DNA of 17,959 nucleotides from Entophlyctis helioformis (Eukaryota; Chytridiomycota; Chytridiomycetes; Chytridiales; Chytriomycetaceae): assembly GCA_025526915.1 (NCBI GenBank), contig JAHLKH010000351.1, positions 1-17,959 on the forward strand, written 5' to 3'. How positions within the stretch are numbered: position 1 is the stretch's first letter; every line of letters starts with the position of its first letter. Of this stretch, positions 15,301 to 17,959 are shown one piece after another. Both the position numbers and the translations under genes were made by a program. Under the pieces are notes generated by a model. It ran no database searches. It was not told the DNA's origin and was given only the letters and a program-made list of their open reading frames with translations.

Positions 15301-17959
15301 CCATCACCAATCTCGTCGACGAGCTTGCTGCGATCCCTTACGAGCAAGCAGCCTTCCAAAAGACCATGGCCGGCATCCAGAAGCTCATCGACCAGCTGAG
15401 TCTGGAGGCGTACTCCAATCTCAACGTCTGGACGCAGCGGCTTGATTCGCGCATCGAGACGGTCCTGTTGCAGCGTCTGCGCGGCGCTGTCAAGGTATGG
15501 TCGTCGGGCCGCTTCCACAACCCTGCCAACACTGCGACTGGGTCGTCATCGCAGCAGCTCCAGTCTTCGATCAAGGGCAATGCTGGAGCGGCGTCGGCGG
15601 GATCTGCCAGCGAGGACCATGAGGCATCGGGAGGAGTCAGCCACTTGCCGTCATCTCCGCCTGACCTGCTGCTGCACGAGCTGCGCATCCGCAACCAAGC
15701 AATCTTCCTGGATCCGCCCCTCGAGCATGCGCGCGCTGAGTGGATCCGCCAAATGCAGACGTGGCTCGGTATCGTGTGCCATCTTCCTCGTCTGCGCGTC
15801 TTTGAGATGGGGCTCATTGACCCACAGTCCAAGTCGCACGGCACCAGCAACGACTACACCAACCTCATCACCAAGCTGTCACCAGAGGAGCTGTTTGCCG
15901 CGTACCAGATCATCGAGACCATGTACGGCGAAGTCTCCGAGTACGTCAAAAAGTGGCTGCAGTACCAGTCGCTGTGGGATCTTGAGCCGCAGTTTGTGTT
16001 TGACACGCTCGGCAATGATCTGGACCGCTGGGGCCGCACGCTTGTCGAGGTCAAGAAGGCGCGCTCAACATTCGACACGGCCACCACGTCCAAGGCCTTT
16101 GCGGCCATTGTGATTGACTATGAGCTCATCCAGACCAAAGTCAATTCGCAGTACGACCTGTGGCAGCGCGATCTCCTGAACCGCTATGGCGCCAAGCTCG
16201 GCACCAGCATGCACGGTTTCCATGCCGAAATTGTCGCAGCGCGCACCGAGCTCGAGAGCAGCTCCATTGGCAACTCGACGCACGACATGGTGTCGTTTGT
16301 CATCTTTCTGCAGGACCTGCGCTCCAAGGAAGTCGCCTGGGCCCAGCAGGTAGTCACATACCAGCAGGGCCAGAAGATCCTGGAGCGCCAGCGGTTCCAT
16401 TTCCCGTCCGACTGGCTTTACTATGACCAGATCAATGGCGACTGGAGCGCTCTGCTCGAGATTCTTGCTCGCAAGTCGCGCATCATCGACGAGCAGATTG
16501 GTGAGTCTCTCGATAACGTCTTTGCTGAGCCCATCTGATTGTTGGTGCCCCCATTGCCGAGGCCAATGCTGATAATTTGATTCATGTATACGTTGCAGGG
16601 CCTCTCCGCGAGCGTATCCGAGACCAGGACCAGATGACCGCCAGGAAGATGAGGGATCTGCTGGCCGAGTGGGACCGCAGCAAGCCTGTCCAGGGCGAAA
16701 TGCGTCCCAACTCTGCCATTGCCATCCTGGAGTCGTTCGAGTCGCGCATCGCGAGCTCCCGCAACGACTATTCGCTGCTCTGCCGCGCCAAGCTTGCTCT
16801 TGATGTCGACACGCCGTCCAAGGACACGCTGGAGCACGCCATGGAAGAGCTCAAGGACCTCAAGAGTGTCTGGACGTCGCTTTCCACCATCTGGAATGTG
16901 CTCGAAGAGATCCAGGACACCTTGTGGTTCAGCGATGCGTCCTGGGCCGTCCGCCAGCGTCTCGACATGCTCATCCAGCAGACCAAGGACATGCCCAACC
17001 GCATGCGTCAGTACGCTGCCTTTGAGTACACGCAGACGACCATCAAGGCGTTTGTGCAGACACACACACGCGTGGCGCGTCTCAAGTCGGATGCCTTGCG
17101 CGACCGGTCACTGGAGCCGCCTGCTTTCCATTATGGGTCTTGAGAGCATCCCGCAGAGCAGTGTCACCGTTGGCCATCTGTGGAACTCGTCCAAGTTGCG
17201 CGAAAAGGAGAAGCAGGTCGAGGAAGTCGTTGCCGTTGCGCAAGGCGAGATGGCGCTGGAAGAGTACCTCAAGCAGATCAAGGCGACCTGGAACACCTAT
17301 TCGCTCGAGTTCACCAACTACCAGAACAAGTGCCGTCTTGTCAAGGGCTGGGACGAGTTGTTCACCAAGTCCGAAGACCATCTCGCAGCCCTCGCAGCCA
17401 TGCGCACCTCGCCGCACTTTAAAATCTTTGAGGAGGACGCCACGGGCATGGACGACAAGCTCACGCGTCTCCATATTCTGCTTGAGCTGTGGATTGTCGT
17501 GCAGCGGCAGTGGGTGTACCTCGAGGGCATCTTCTCGGGCAACCAGGACATCCGCCAGATCTGCCTACCGAGAGCAACCGGTTCGTGTCCATCGATGGCG
17601 AGTTCCTCAACATGCTGCGCAAGGTGTACAAGTCGCCGCTGGTCATGGACGTCATTGCCATTCCCAACATCCAGAAATCCATGGAACGACTTGCGGACCA
17701 GCTCAACGGCATCCAAAAGTCGCTTGGCGAGTACCTCGAGAAGGAACGGTCCAAGTTCCCGCGCTTCTATTTTGTGGGCGACGAGGATCTTCTCGAGATC
17801 CTTGGCAACTCCAAGGACATTACGCGCGTACAGCCGCACCTGCGCAAGATGTTTGCTGGCATCCACTCGGTTGTCGTGGCGTCTCCTGGCTCTGACGCAG
17901 CCACAGGCCACTATCGAGATACGCGGCGTGGCGTCCAAGGAGGGCGAGACGGTCGCGTT
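12306..17959 (+). CDS. Cytoplasmic dynein 1 heavy chain, N-terminal part (runs off window)
   Basis: Heavy chain of the minus-end-directed microtubule motor for organelle, vesicle and nuclear transport. Exons: 12306-13050, 13189-16500, 16599-17959 and onward. Introns 13051-13188 (GTGCGT...TTACAG, CTGAC branch motif) and 16501-16598 (GTGAGT...TTGCAG, CTGAT) are both phase 1. The ATG at 12306 ([10 protein letters not shown]) is the first in frame. About 1800 of the usual 4600 or so residues are present: the tail (dimerisation and intermediate-chain-binding, DHC_N1) and the start of the linker (DHC_N2). Diagnostic motifs are [64 protein letters not shown] and [15 protein letters not shown], which fit cytoplasmic dynein 1 rather than axonemal forms. 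The motor ring lies outside. Gly/Ser/Ala-rich insertions occur near 12935-13020, 14110-14215 and 15515-15655. Exon 3 has three single-base frame breaks (about 17107, 17561, 17907), each repaired by one base to restore conserved motifs. Confidence 0.96.

Noticed and set aside
13116..15518. 800-codon open frame on the minus strand opposite dynein exon 2
   Set aside because: It is antisense to a strongly conserved dynein coding exon. Its length is explained by the GC-rich third positions of dynein, and its His/Leu/Val/Asp-rich product matches no family.

Overview
The window reads as nuclear DNA of a GC-rich zoosporic fungus, most likely a chytrid. The evidence is a conventional cytoplasmic dynein heavy chain, a chitin-synthase-type glycosyltransferase, short GT-AG introns (64-138 nt) with CTGAC/CTGAT branch-point-like motifs, a eukaryotic tRNA-Ala, a secreted GPI-anchor-type protein, and ankyrin arrays with a 28-residue period. 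The lineage is inferred from gene content; no species is claimed.

Layout. 1-633 is non-coding, with a CTGCCTGT microsatellite and a minus-strand reverse-transcriptase fossil. 634-2250 is a decayed or mis-sequenced ankyrin-repeat gene (copy 1). 2598-3641 encodes a seven-helix membrane protein (7TM-A). 3642-4273 is intergenic with an 81-bp tandem repeat. 4274-4810 encodes a small secreted, probably GPI-anchored protein. 5211-6958 is the second, intact ankyrin gene (copy 2), a diverged direct duplicate of copy 1. A second reverse-transcriptase fossil lies at about 7016-7230, then a tRNA-Ala(AGC) at 7256-7328 on the minus strand. 7528-10263 (minus) is a multi-exon chitin-synthase-like gene. It shares a divergent 521-bp upstream region with a second seven-helix protein, 7TM-B (10785-12044), which is a paralogue of 7TM-A. 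12306 to the right edge is the 5' part (tail and start of the linker) of the cytoplasmic dynein 1 heavy chain.

Function. Dynein is core cytoskeletal machinery and the chitin synthase builds cell wall. The rest looks lineage-specific: duplicated ankyrin proteins, a secreted cell-surface protein, and two members of an unrecognised seven-helix family whose cysteine placement resembles G-protein-coupled receptors. The genes are not an operon, and no shared pathway can be read from the sequence.

Quality caution. At least seven single-base frame breaks occur in otherwise well-conserved coding sequence (about 1080, 1195 and 2195 in ankyrin copy 1; about 9030 in the chitin synthase; about 17107, 17561 and 17907 in dynein). 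Dynein is essential in most organisms that keep it, so uncorrected assembly indels are the simplest explanation for at least those breaks. This weakens any claim that ankyrin copy 1 is a true pseudogene.
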